A stretch of DNA of 5,482 bases, taken from contig LKMY01000139.1 in NCBI GenBank assembly GCA_001564205.1, positions 1 through 5,482 on the forward strand. Reading direction: 5' to 3'. The stretch is from Nanohaloarchaea archaeon PL-Br10_U2g5. Lineage in GTDB: Archaea > Halobacteriota > Halobacteria > Halobacteriales > Haloferacaceae. Below the pieces are notes generated by a model. That model was given only the letters and a program-made list of their open reading frames with translations. It had not been told where the DNA came from and did no database searches. Both the position numbers and the translations under genes were made by a program. Positions 1-5,212 of the stretch are shown here, piece after piece; the first letter of the stretch is position 1; every line of letters starts with the position of its first letter.

Positions 1-20
1 ACCGCGGTTCGCCGCCTGCC
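1..20 (+). rRNA. rrf: 5S ribosomal RNA, 3' end only (partial)
   Basis: The first bases contain GGTTCGCCGCC, which I recall as the conserved 3' end of haloarchaeal 5S rRNA; in the full molecule it pairs with the GGCGGCC near the 5' end. A strong terminator follows within 30-65 bases, as expected for the last gene of an rRNA operon. The remaining roughly 100 bases of the gene lie outside the window. The exact 3' end (about 17-22) is inferred. No tRNA follows before the terminator, although some haloarchaeal rRNA operons carry a tRNA-Cys there. The same bases can also fold locally as GCGG-TTCG-CCGC, so an unrelated structured RNA remains possible. Confidence 0.68.
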
Positions 21-28
21 ATTCATAC

Positions 29-42
29 GGGGCGATTGCCCC
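29..42 (+). other. Small hairpin between 5S rRNA and terminator
   Basis: GGGGC-GATT-GCCCC forms a perfect 5-bp stem with a 4-base loop. It sits between the presumed 5S 3' end and the terminator, so it would lie in the trailer of the rRNA precursor. It may take part in 3' processing or simply be spacer. It is short, so the call is tentative. Confidence 0.4.
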
Positions 43-49
43 AGATCAC

Positions 50-84
50 AAAGCCCACGGATATTGCGTCCGTGGGCTTTTTTT
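50..84 (+). terminator. Hairpin plus T-run transcription terminator of the rRNA operon
   Basis: AAAGCCCACGG (50-60) and CCGTGGGCTTT (70-80) form a perfect 11-bp inverted repeat around a 9-base loop, and a run of seven T covers 78-84. This is the classic shape of a factor-independent bacterial terminator. Archaeal RNA polymerase is known to stop at T-runs alone, so such a strong stem is more than the minimum. Its place right after the 5S end suggests it closes the rRNA operon and protects the next promoter from read-through. Confidence 0.85.
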
Positions 85-144
85 CATACGATTTCACCGA
101 GAGTGGCACGGTTGAGTAGTGGCCACATCTAGCTCGAAGACGTT

Positions 145-194
145 TTGAACCGATTTCAATTTTGATACCGCCTCCCATAAGTTTATCAATTTTG
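145..194 (+). promoter_or_regulatory. Promoter region of the DUF7504-like gene
   Basis: GTTTATCA at 181-188 is a plausible TATA box whose centre lies about 30 bp before the ATG at 215, predicting a leaderless or very short-leader transcript; there is no Shine-Dalgarno motif. The segment is much richer in A and T than the coding DNA. Upstream sits an inverted repeat TTGAA-N5-TTCAA (145-159). The 9-mer TCAATTTTG occurs twice, at 156-164 and 186-194, exactly 30 bp apart and overlapping the TATA box. Confidence 0.5.
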
Positions 195-214
195 TTAATG
201 AAGCTAAGACAACG

Positions 215-1099
215 ATGGCGGCTCCGAGCACAGTCGACCGAGGGCTCTCACTCCGAGTCTCGACTGACGGCCCACCCTCTGTTCGCGACGGGTCTGGCTC
301 TGGGCGGATCATTTCGGTGTTGTTGGAGACGGGTCTCGAAGAGTGGCGTCGCGGTTGGCGGCGGTCGCCGAGACCGATGCCCGCTCGCGAGGCCGTTGTC
401 GCTGCGAGCGAACCAACCCGGGGGACGGCAACGGCGACGCAGGTAGTCACCGAGGGAAGACTCGCGTACACCGTTCTTGATACGCCTGTCGACGTGGATC
501 AGATCCTCGCGTCAGTCACCGACCACCTCGCAGGTGCCGACACAGCAGAGGTACGGTTGGTCATAGACAATGTGGAACCACTGGCTGCAGACCAAGGGGT
601 CGCCGCAGTCGAGACGCTTGTTTCCGGGGTACGAGAGCTTCTTACTGGTTTGGTTACAGACGTCACGATCGGTTGTTCGGTCGGCACCGATACGGATCCG
701 ACGCTCGCGTCGGTATTCGACTCATTCGATACCGTTGAGGGAGGGGATCCGATAACTGCCGGCCAGATCGATCACCTTCGACAAACTGATCCCACCACGT
801 TCGGCTACCTCCGTCGTCATTGGGCAGAGGCCCAGCGCGGACTTAACGCGTGCGGCCGCAGCTATCCACAGTCGAAGCAAGTACATTCGACACTCTCGGA
901 CCCGGAAACGACCACGCAGGCGCTTGGCGCGACGCTGTCAGGACTTGTGACGCTCGGCGCCCTGGACATGTGGAACGAGACGGTCGGTCCGACCAGATAC
1001 GATCTCACCGCGTACCGTCCTGAGCGGGTGTGGGAAGTCGGGATCTGCTTTCTCTCTTCGTCAACGGATCAGCTGAACGAAACACCCAGTAAAGAGTGA
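215..1099 (+). CDS. DUF7504-like haloarchaeal protein with C-terminal winged-helix-like region
   Basis: This 294-residue protein resembles the halobacterial DUF7504 group, a degenerate RecA-like family often labelled HTR-like protein. Residues about 31-171 give alternating strands and helices: RIISVLLETG, then VVAAS, then a hydrophobic strand ending in aspartate (RLVIDNVEPL, 114-123) that resembles a Walker B strand, and later TDVTIGCSV (148-156). No Walker A P-loop (GxxxxGKT/S) is visible, so ATP binding is doubtful. Residues about 195-270 look like a winged helix: two helices, a third at TQALGATLSGLVTLGAL (234-250), then a wing-like segment to RYDLTAY. A regulatory or signalling role is inferred; no substrate or target can be read. 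It stands alone between the rRNA terminator and a convergent gene. The ATG at 215 fits the promoter spacing. The family name is from memory of sequence style. Confidence 0.72.
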   Translation: MAAPSTVDRGLSLRVSTDGPPSVRDGSGSGRIISVLLETGLEEWRRGWRRSPRPMPAREAVVAASEPTRGTATATQVVTEGRLAYTVLDTPVDVDQILASVTDHLAGADTAEVRLVIDNVEPLAADQGVAAVETLVSGVRELLTGLVTDVTIGCSVGTDTDPTLASVFDSFDTVEGGDPITAGQIDHLRQTDPTTFGYLRRHWAEAQRGLNACGRSYPQSKQVHSTLSDPETTTQALGATLSGLVTLGALDMWNETVGPTRYDLTAYRPERVWEVGICFLSSSTDQLNETPSKE

Positions 1100-1120
1100 G
1101 AACGGATAGCAAGCGGCTGA

Positions 1121-1444
1121 TCACTCGGTTTTCGTCGGCTCATTCTGATGTGGGGTGCTGAGGCTGCAACTGTCGACGGTTCCGTCTGGGTCAAGTGAGA
1201 CGGTCCCGAGCGTGACGGTGTCGCCCGCCTCGAATCGATTAGCTATCGTTTGGAGGACGCGCTGTTGATCGAGGCGCTCCCACACTACCTCGGCAACAAT
1301 CGATTGGAACGCCTCTGGATTGGTCCACCCGGAATCGATATCTGAAGGGACATGGACGACAAACTGGAGTTCCTCGTCGGTAAGGTGGATACCGACGCCG
1401 AACGTGTCTGCACACATACGCAGATGTTCACACTGATAGCTCAA
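1121..1444 (-). CDS. Small acidic haloarchaeal protein of unknown function
   Basis: The 107-residue acidic product is one I do not recognise at family level. It has no membrane segment or signal peptide, and its cysteines (residues 5, 11 and 93) form no CxxC pair. A strand-like start (FGVGIHLTDEELQFVVHVP, 15-33) leads to a helix rich in acidic residues (NPEAFQSIVAEVVWERLDQ, 42-60) and then a strand-rich end (GDTVTLGTVSLDPDGTV, 74-90), suggesting one small alpha/beta domain. The start is TTG at 1444. An ATG at 1417 would give 98 residues and is a real alternative. The frame stays open up to a TGA at 1514-1516 with no other good start. An AT-rich patch near 1475-1483 could be its TATA box and fits the TTG better. 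It converges with the upstream gene, leaving 21 bp. Confidence 0.68.
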   Translation of the reverse strand: MSYQCEHLRMCADTFGVGIHLTDEELQFVVHVPSDIDSGWTNPEAFQSIVAEVVWERLDQQRVLQTIANRFEAGDTVTLGTVSLDPDGTVDSCSLSTPHQNEPTKTE

Positions 1445-1529
1445 ATCACCGTCGGACGATTCCTGACGGGTGGCGGCTTTTCTCCCGAAACCGGTAAGCG
1501 GTGGGAGTGAGAATCAATCGGTAGGTCGA

Positions 1530-2417
1530 ATGGAAACGGACCCACGCGTATCGCCGAAAGCGGGACTCGTTACTGCAGTTGTGGCAGTGAGTGCGGGAGC
1601 GATCCTCGTGAGGTTGAGCGACGCGCCCAGCTCGGTTGCCGCGTTCTACCGGGTTCTGTTCACGACGCTTCCCTTACTCCCGATCGCGGTCTGGCGATAT
1701 CACGGCCACTTCAAACGTATTACGCCGCGAGACCTCGCGTTTGCTGTGTGTTCCGGGATCGCGTTGGCACTTCACTTTGCGGCGTGGTTCGAGAGCTTAG
1801 CGTGGACGAGCGTCGCGGCGAGTGTGACGCTCGTGCAGGCGCAACCCGTATTCGTCGCGCTCGGTGCGTGGCTCTTGTTGCGAGAACGAGTGACCCGCCG
1901 AATGGTTGGCGGCATCGTCATCGCCGTCACCGGTATGGTCACGATGTCGTTCGGTGACCTTTTGGGGGGAGTCCTTGTCGGTCCGCGGCCGCTGTACGGG
2001 AATGCACTCGCACTGTTTGGTGCGGTAATGGCCGCGGGATACGTACTGGCCGGCCGATCGCTCCGTCAGCGAATTGCGTTAATTCCGTATGTGGTCGTCG
2101 TCTACAGTGTCTGTTCAGTCTCGCTGCTCGGTATCGTCCTCGTGGAAGGACACACACTCACAGGATACCCACCCAGAGAGTGGGGGCTCTTTGTCGGCTT
2201 GGCAATAGGGCCGGGACTATTCGGACACACCGTATTTAATTGGGCGCTCGCACATCTCGAATCGAGCGTCGTTTCAGTGTCACTCCTGGGCGAACCGGTC
2301 GGCGCGACGATTCTCGCAGTGATATTTCTCTCCGAAGCCCCAACGCCCCTCACGGTCGTCGGTGGTGTCGTTATCCTCGGTGGAATCCTACTCACTACGA
2401 CCGGCAGCGAGGCCTAA
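1530..2417 (+). CDS. DMT-superfamily transporter, EamA family (ten transmembrane helices)
   Basis: The 295-residue protein is almost entirely hydrophobic, with ten helices at roughly 11-29, 41-56, 69-86, 94-117, 124-141, 154-173, 185-206, 217-236, 246-268 and 272-289. They form two EamA-type repeats of five helices, as usual for the family. Both repeats carry family hallmarks: QAQPVFVALGAWLLLRERVT (103-122) in the first, and LLGEPVGATILAVIFLSEAP (252-271) in the second. The family exports or exchanges amino acids and other small metabolites across the cell membrane; the substrate cannot be told here. I chose the ATG at 1530 because helix 1 then begins about ten residues in and the total length is typical. 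A GTG at 1470 would add 20 residues unlike the family. No convincing TATA box; CGAAAC (1486-1491) followed by GGTAAG is a weak candidate. Confidence 0.9.
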   Translation: METDPRVSPKAGLVTAVVAVSAGAILVRLSDAPSSVAAFYRVLFTTLPLLPIAVWRYHGHFKRITPRDLAFAVCSGIALALHFAAWFESLAWTSVAASVTLVQAQPVFVALGAWLLLRERVTRRMVGGIVIAVTGMVTMSFGDLLGGVLVGPRPLYGNALALFGAVMAAGYVLAGRSLRQRIALIPYVVVVYSVCSVSLLGIVLVEGHTLTGYPPREWGLFVGLAIGPGLFGHTVFNWALAHLESSVVSVSLLGEPVGATILAVIFLSEAPTPLTVVGGVVILGGILLTTTGSEA

Positions 2418-2430
2418 CGCTCCGGTCTGA

Positions 2431-2928
2431 TCACTGGTCGAACTGGTCAACTGTTCGTCTGTGTCGGTCCCGGAACATTCCTTCGAAGCCGACCTTCGCG
2501 AACGGACCCGCGGCGTCACCGAACAGCCCGAGTGGGAGGCGGTACACGACCGTGTCGACGAGCAGCGTCTCGTCGCCGTCCGCATAAAATGCGTGTGTGT
2601 GTTCCCACGTCCGGAACGGTCCTCCGACCATCTCGTCGACGAACCGGGCACTCGTTTCGATCGGGGAATCACCGTCGGGCTCTCGCTCGGTGATACGGGA
2701 AACCCAACGCTGTCGCGGCCCGACGCCGAACGGACGCATTGACATCTTAATGTGAGAACCCGCAACGAGTACGTCGGAGTTGGTCGCTCCGTCCGGACGC
2801 TCGACGCTTTCGATCTCTAGTTGCATCCAGTTCGGCGTGAGTGCGCGGAGCCCGTCGATCGTGGAGTGAAACGCCCACACCTCGTCGATGGGGGCCGGTA
2901 CGCGGGTCGTCCGCCGGTACGTCGGCAT
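2431..2928 (-). CDS. SRPBCC-fold protein (START/polyketide cyclase-like)
   Basis: The 165-residue product has the typical layout of the SRPBCC (START/Bet v 1-like) fold: a first strand YRRTTRVPAPIDEVWAFHST (4-23) with the common PAPIDEVW turn into a helix, a run of strands through IKMSMRPFGVGPRQRWVSRI (60-79), and the signature GPFRTWEHTHAFYADGDETL (103-122) followed by VDTVVYRLPLG (124-134). A long C-terminal helix closes the cavity (about 142-164). The fold makes a deep hydrophobic pocket for lipids, polyketides or other small molecules. No substrate or catalytic residue can be assigned, and many haloarchaeal members have no known role. It is soluble and cytoplasmic. It converges with the transporter gene, with 13 bp between the stop codons, and is divergent from the glycosylase gene; nothing links the three functionally. 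Confidence 0.86.
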   Translation of the reverse strand: MPTYRRTTRVPAPIDEVWAFHSTIDGLRALTPNWMQLEIESVERPDGATNSDVLVAGSHIKMSMRPFGVGPRQRWVSRITEREPDGDSPIETSARFVDEMVGGPFRTWEHTHAFYADGDETLLVDTVVYRLPLGLFGDAAGPFAKVGFEGMFRDRHRRTVDQFDQ

Positions 2929-2950
2929 ACGTAAGCTACGGTGCGCCCAG

Positions 2951-2960
2951 TCAAAAACCC
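2951..2960 (-). promoter_or_regulatory. Probable TATA box of the SRPBCC gene
   Basis: Read on the minus strand this is GGGTTTTTGA, the most T-rich stretch upstream of the gene, with its centre about 27 bp before the start codon at 2928. That spacing predicts a leaderless transcript. The motif is imperfect, so confidence is moderate. Confidence 0.45.
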
Positions 2961-3009
2961 ACCTCGATCAAGCTCCCGACTGATCGATTTCACCCTTGAT
3001 GTCCCCGAT

Positions 3010-3023
3010 CGAAACGCCGATAG
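3010..3023 (+). promoter_or_regulatory. Weak candidate promoter of the glycosylase gene
   Basis: CGAAAC at 3010-3015 resembles a haloarchaeal BRE and is followed by CGATAG in the TATA position, about 28 bp before the ATG at 3047. The TATA part is poor, so expression may be low or depend on an activator. The 8-mer TGATCGAT occurs at 2981-2988 and again at 3038-3045 just before the start codon. Confidence 0.25.
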
Positions 3024-3046
3024 GACCACACACCTAGTGATCGATA

Positions 3047-3973
3047 ATGGAACGAGGTGCGATCGATATCGATGATCTCGCGGGTCCCTTCGATCTCCAA
3101 GCGACTGTCGAAAGCGGGCAGAGCTACCTCTGGAATCGTGCCGACGGCGGAACGTACGAGGATCTCCACGCACACGGCGGTGATGAGTGGTACGAAACCG
3201 TCGTCGCCCCGATCCCGGGGCTCAACGAGAAACGGGTTCCACTCCGGGTCAGACAGGAGGGTGGCGTGCATAACGGCACCCTTCACTGGGAGTCGACGGT
3301 CGATGCCGCTACGCTAATAGAACACCTGTTTCGGCTCGACGACGATCTCGACGCCATACTCGATTCGACTCCTAACCTCCCGCTCCTCGAACGCGCGTAC
3401 AACGCTTATGAGGGGATGCGACTGACTCGAGACCCGGTGTTTCCCTGTCTGATATCGTTTATTTGCTCGGCACAGATGCGAGTCGCACGGATACACGGGA
3501 TGCAGCGTCGCCTCCGGGAGACGTACGGCGACGTCGTTGAAATCGACGGCGAACCGTACCACGCGTTTCCCACGCCCGACCAACTCGCTGCTCGAACGGA
3601 GTCCGAGCTCCGCGACCTCTCGTTAGGCTACCGTGCACCCTACGTTCAGCGGACCGCAGAGATGGTTGCGTCAGGGGAAGCGGATCCCGCCGACGCGTCG
3701 ACGCTCCCGTACGAAGAAGCTCGTGAGTCGCTCACGCGGTTCGTCGGCGTCGGCGACAAGGTCGCTGACTGCGTGCTGCTGTTCTCGCTCGGATTTCTCG
3801 AAGCGGTGCCGCTCGACACGTGGATCCGAACGACTATCGAGGAGTACTACCCGGACTGCGAACGCGGCAACTACACGGAGACCTCGCGAGCGATCCGTGA
3901 GCGGTTCGGCGGGGCGTACGCCGGATACGCCCAGACCTACGTGTTCTTTTACCTTCGTGCTGGCGGTGAATGA
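3047..3973 (+). CDS. ogg: 8-oxoguanine DNA glycosylase, OGG1 type (HhH-GPD superfamily)
   Basis: This 308-residue enzyme removes oxidised guanine from DNA in base-excision repair and probably also nicks the strand (AP lyase). The N-terminal beta domain carries SGQSYLW (23-29), matching SGQSFRW of human OGG1, whose glycine reads 8-oxoguanine. The helical domain follows: FICSAQMRVARIHGM (138-152), LGYRAPYV (193-200), then the helix-hairpin-helix GVGDKVADCVLLFSLG (234-249). By alignment from memory, Lys238 matches catalytic Lys249 of human OGG1, Asp257 matches Asp268, Cys242 matches Cys253, and Arg148 and Arg196 match the cytosine-reading Arg154 and Arg204. Two differences stand out: the human NNN (149-151) is QMR here, and human His270 is Trp259. 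Length is near the roughly 345 of the human enzyme. The ATG at 3047 puts the beta domain at the very start. It stands alone, divergent from the SRPBCC gene. Confidence 0.93.
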   Translation: MERGAIDIDDLAGPFDLQATVESGQSYLWNRADGGTYEDLHAHGGDEWYETVVAPIPGLNEKRVPLRVRQEGGVHNGTLHWESTVDAATLIEHLFRLDDDLDAILDSTPNLPLLERAYNAYEGMRLTRDPVFPCLISFICSAQMRVARIHGMQRRLRETYGDVVEIDGEPYHAFPTPDQLAARTESELRDLSLGYRAPYVQRTAEMVASGEADPADASTLPYEEARESLTRFVGVGDKVADCVLLFSLGFLEAVPLDTWIRTTIEEYYPDCERGNYTETSRAIRERFGGAYAGYAQTYVFFYLRAGGE

Positions 3974-4065
3974 CGCCCTCCTCGCTGTGAACGGCGGGTG
4001 GTTTCGACTGGTCGCTGTTGTCACCTCCCAGTTGTGCCCTGTCGCGGACGGATCGCCGACGCGGC

Positions 4066-4079
4066 CGAAGTTTCATACT
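4066..4079 (+). promoter_or_regulatory. Promoter (BRE/TATA) of the UPF0212 gene
   Basis: CGAAGTTTCATACT combines a BRE-like CGAAG with an AT-rich TTTCATA centred about 30 bp before the ATG at 4105. The expected transcript start is a few bases before the ATG, and there is no Shine-Dalgarno motif. The rest of the 131-bp gap after the glycosylase gene shows nothing else. Confidence 0.55.
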
Positions 4080-4104
4080 GGTTCGTGTGGTATCGAGCGA
4101 CGTG

Positions 4105-4494
4105 ATGGACTGTCGAGTCGTCGTAGAGGCTGCGATCCCCGTGTATGACGTGGAAACCGCCGAGGAGGCAGTCCGCATCGCCATCTCGAAGACCGGAGAG
4201 ATGCTGAACCCGGACCTCAATTACGTCGAGATCGAGACCGGTAGCCGGACCGCTCCCAGCGGTGAGGCGCTACCGCCCGCGTTTGTCGCCGCGGACGAGG
4301 CCCTCGTCGCGCTCGAACTGCAGATGGAGGTGTTCAACGTCGATCGAGAAGAACATGCGAACCGCGTCGCCCGAAAGGAGATCGGTCAGCGGCTTCGGAA
4401 TATTCCGCTAACCGTTCTTGCGGTCGAGGAGATCGAGACGAAGAGCGACGAGACGGATGGCGACCCTGGCAGCTCGAGAGACGAGAGTCGGTGA
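4105..4494 (+). CDS. UPF0212 (DUF555) family protein
   Basis: The 129-residue acidic protein matches the archaeal UPF0212/DUF555 family as I remember it: MDCRVVVEAAIPVYDVET (1-18), then EEAVRIAISKTGEMLNPDLN (20-39) and LPPAFVAADEALVALELQME (56-75), ending in the conserved EEHANRVARKEIGQRL (82-97). The function of the family is not known to me. It is small, soluble and widespread in Euryarchaeota, which suggests a housekeeping role. The tail from about 111 is a disordered, highly acidic and serine-rich extension typical of halophiles. I chose the ATG at 4105 because homologues begin with this MxCRVVVEA sequence and the promoter fits; an upstream in-frame ATG at 4018 would add 29 basic residues unlike the family. 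It converges with the UPF0058 gene. Confidence 0.9.
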   Translation: MDCRVVVEAAIPVYDVETAEEAVRIAISKTGEMLNPDLNYVEIETGSRTAPSGEALPPAFVAADEALVALELQMEVFNVDREEHANRVARKEIGQRLRNIPLTVLAVEEIETKSDETDGDPGSSRDESR

Positions 4495-4578
4495 GCGGTG
4501 GTGGGTCGCGGTTCGCCGACACGGACCGAGACGTCGATCCGCCAATCGTTGTTCGATTTCTCAGCCTGGCTCCAACGA

Positions 4579-4609
4579 ACAGCGCCGTGGCGTTGTCACT
4601 CCGGGGAGT
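4579..4609. terminator. Two adjacent hairpins between convergent genes
   Basis: ACAGCGCC (4579-4586) pairs with GGCGTTGT (4589-4596), with one G-T pair, and ACTCC (4598-4602) pairs with GGAGT (4605-4609). Loops are very short, so the closing pairs would open. No T-run follows on either strand. They could stop transcription of both UPF0212 and UPF0058 or be chance; nothing else is visible in the gap 4495-4639. Confidence 0.25.
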
Positions 4610-4639
4610 ACAATCACTGCTAATGGCAGCGGAGTCGGT

Positions 4640-4873
4640 TCAGTCTGCAGTCGGCGCCAGCGGCTCCGATTCGGTCTCTTCCATCGGCTCAGTGATTCCC
4701 TCAGTCAGTTTAAAAACAGCGGCCTTATGATCGGTTTTCGATTTGTGGATCGATGTCGGTTTGACGCCAAGTTCTTCGTAGGGTTCGAGGTCGATGTCCT
4801 CGTTCCAGAACTCGCACTGTTTTCGTACTTCTGCGAGGAGACCGTGAAGATGGATAAGCTCCTGCTTCTTCAT
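4640..4873 (-). CDS. UPF0058 family protein
   Basis: The 77-residue protein begins MKKQELIHLHGLLAEV (1-16) and contains LGVKPTSIHKSKTDHKAAVF (35-54), both strongly typical of haloarchaeal UPF0058 proteins as I remember them. The N-terminal part should be a helix; the conserved histidines (8, 10, 43 and 49) and lysine-rich SIHKSKTDHK could bind a metal or nucleic acid, but that is inference. The tail from about 61 is acidic and variable. No catalytic motif is known to me and the function is not established. The ATG at 4873 is the family start and has a good TATA box about 32 bp upstream. Haloarchaeal genomes often carry several copies. The promoter carries paired repeats and a palindrome, hinting at regulation. 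It converges with the UPF0212 gene. Confidence 0.92.
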   Translation of the reverse strand: MKKQELIHLHGLLAEVRKQCEFWNEDIDLEPYEELGVKPTSIHKSKTDHKAAVFKLTEGITEPMEETESEPLAPTAD

Positions 4874-4927
4874 GAGTAACAGTCCTTTGCTACCGGAGGG
4901 TTATATTACTATCTTGAGTAACGTTAC
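4873..4927 (-). promoter_or_regulatory. UPF0058 promoter with flanking direct repeats and palindrome
   Basis: On the minus strand TAATATAA (4908-4901) is a near-ideal TATA box centred about 32 bp before the ATG, giving a leader of only a few bases. The 8-mer TGAGTAAC (plus strand) occurs at 4873-4880, touching the start codon, and at 4915-4922, just upstream of the TATA box; the copies are 42 bp apart, about four helical turns. The upstream copy overlaps the perfect palindrome GTAACGTTAC (4918-4927). The TATA box is supported by position and sequence; the operator idea is inference. Confidence 0.6.
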
Positions 4928-4937
4928 CATGGTGTAC

Positions 4938-4959
4938 CCCCATATCCGGTGATACGGGG
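4938..4959 (-). other. Strong hairpin upstream of the UPF0058 promoter
   Basis: CCCCATATC (4938-4946) and GATACGGGG (4951-4959) form a 9-bp stem with a 4-base loop. As DNA or plus-strand RNA it has one mismatch, but on the minus strand the mismatch becomes a G-U pair, so the stem is complete only in minus-strand RNA. No T-run follows. It may belong to a small minus-strand transcript or be a protein site. Confidence 0.4.
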
Positions 4960-5089
4960 AGACACAGGCTATTTCTTCGTTATCGATCGAGATAGATCTC
5001 GGTGTCTGCCTGTCCGGCTTTGGGGCGGCCATCGCCTCAAGCAGAGGTCTAAGATCGGTGCAACGCAGTGTGATACTCAGAATAAACGG

Positions 5090-5170
5090 GGTTAAAAACA
5101 GCTAACAGAAAACAAACGACAGCTTCTGGTTCCCGTCGGGAAACGCCGGCGGTGTCGGACGTAGTCCGAC
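5090..5170 (-). terminator. Hairpins plus T-rich tract downstream of the zinc-ribbon gene
   Basis: Read on the minus strand after the stop at 5213, transcription meets the perfect 7-bp stem GTCGGAC-TAC-GTCCGAC (5170-5154), then TTCCC-GAC-GGGAA (5142-5130), then a T-rich stretch containing GTTTGTTTTC (about 5116-5107) and GTTTTTAA (5099-5092). T-rich tracts end transcription in archaea, so this is a plausible terminator of the zinc-ribbon gene. The same TTTTTAA could instead be a TATA box for a leftward transcript. Confidence 0.4.
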
Positions 5171-5212
5171 TAGACGGAGTAACAAATGACTCTGTTCACG
5201 CCGGAGCGTATT

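Larger units (their letters stand above)
4874..5212. other. 339-bp region without a confident gene
   Basis: Between the UPF0058 start and the zinc-ribbon stop I see no protein gene I would defend. From left to right it holds the UPF0058 promoter (to 4927), the 4938-4959 hairpin, the short inverted repeat CGAGAT-AG-ATCTCG (4988-5001), an A-rich stretch (5085-5118) and two GC-rich hairpins (5130-5142, 5154-5170). A 43-codon frame (5032 down to 4901, minus strand) is open but unsupported. I found no tRNA-like cloverleaf and no clear C/D box pair. A small RNA is possible. Confidence 0.5.

Noticed and set aside
1470..1529. Twenty-residue N-terminal extension of the transporter from a GTG
   Set aside because: The extra residues do not resemble the family, and the ATG at 1530 gives the expected distance to helix 1.
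4018..4104. N-terminal extension of the UPF0212 protein by 29 residues
   Set aside because: The extension is arginine-rich and unlike the acidic protein, and a BRE/TATA motif at 4066-4079 lies inside it.
4491..4730. Plus-strand frame starting GTG and overlapping the UPF0212 stop by four bases
   Set aside because: The four-base overlap looks like translational coupling, but the second half is antisense to UPF0058 and the product is low-complexity serine and valine without a known fold.
5171..5200. Resemblance of GGAGTAACAAATGACTCT to the conserved large-subunit rRNA segment GGAGTAACTATGACTCT
   Set aside because: The match is short and imperfect, and the surrounding bases do not continue as rRNA, so I treat it as chance.
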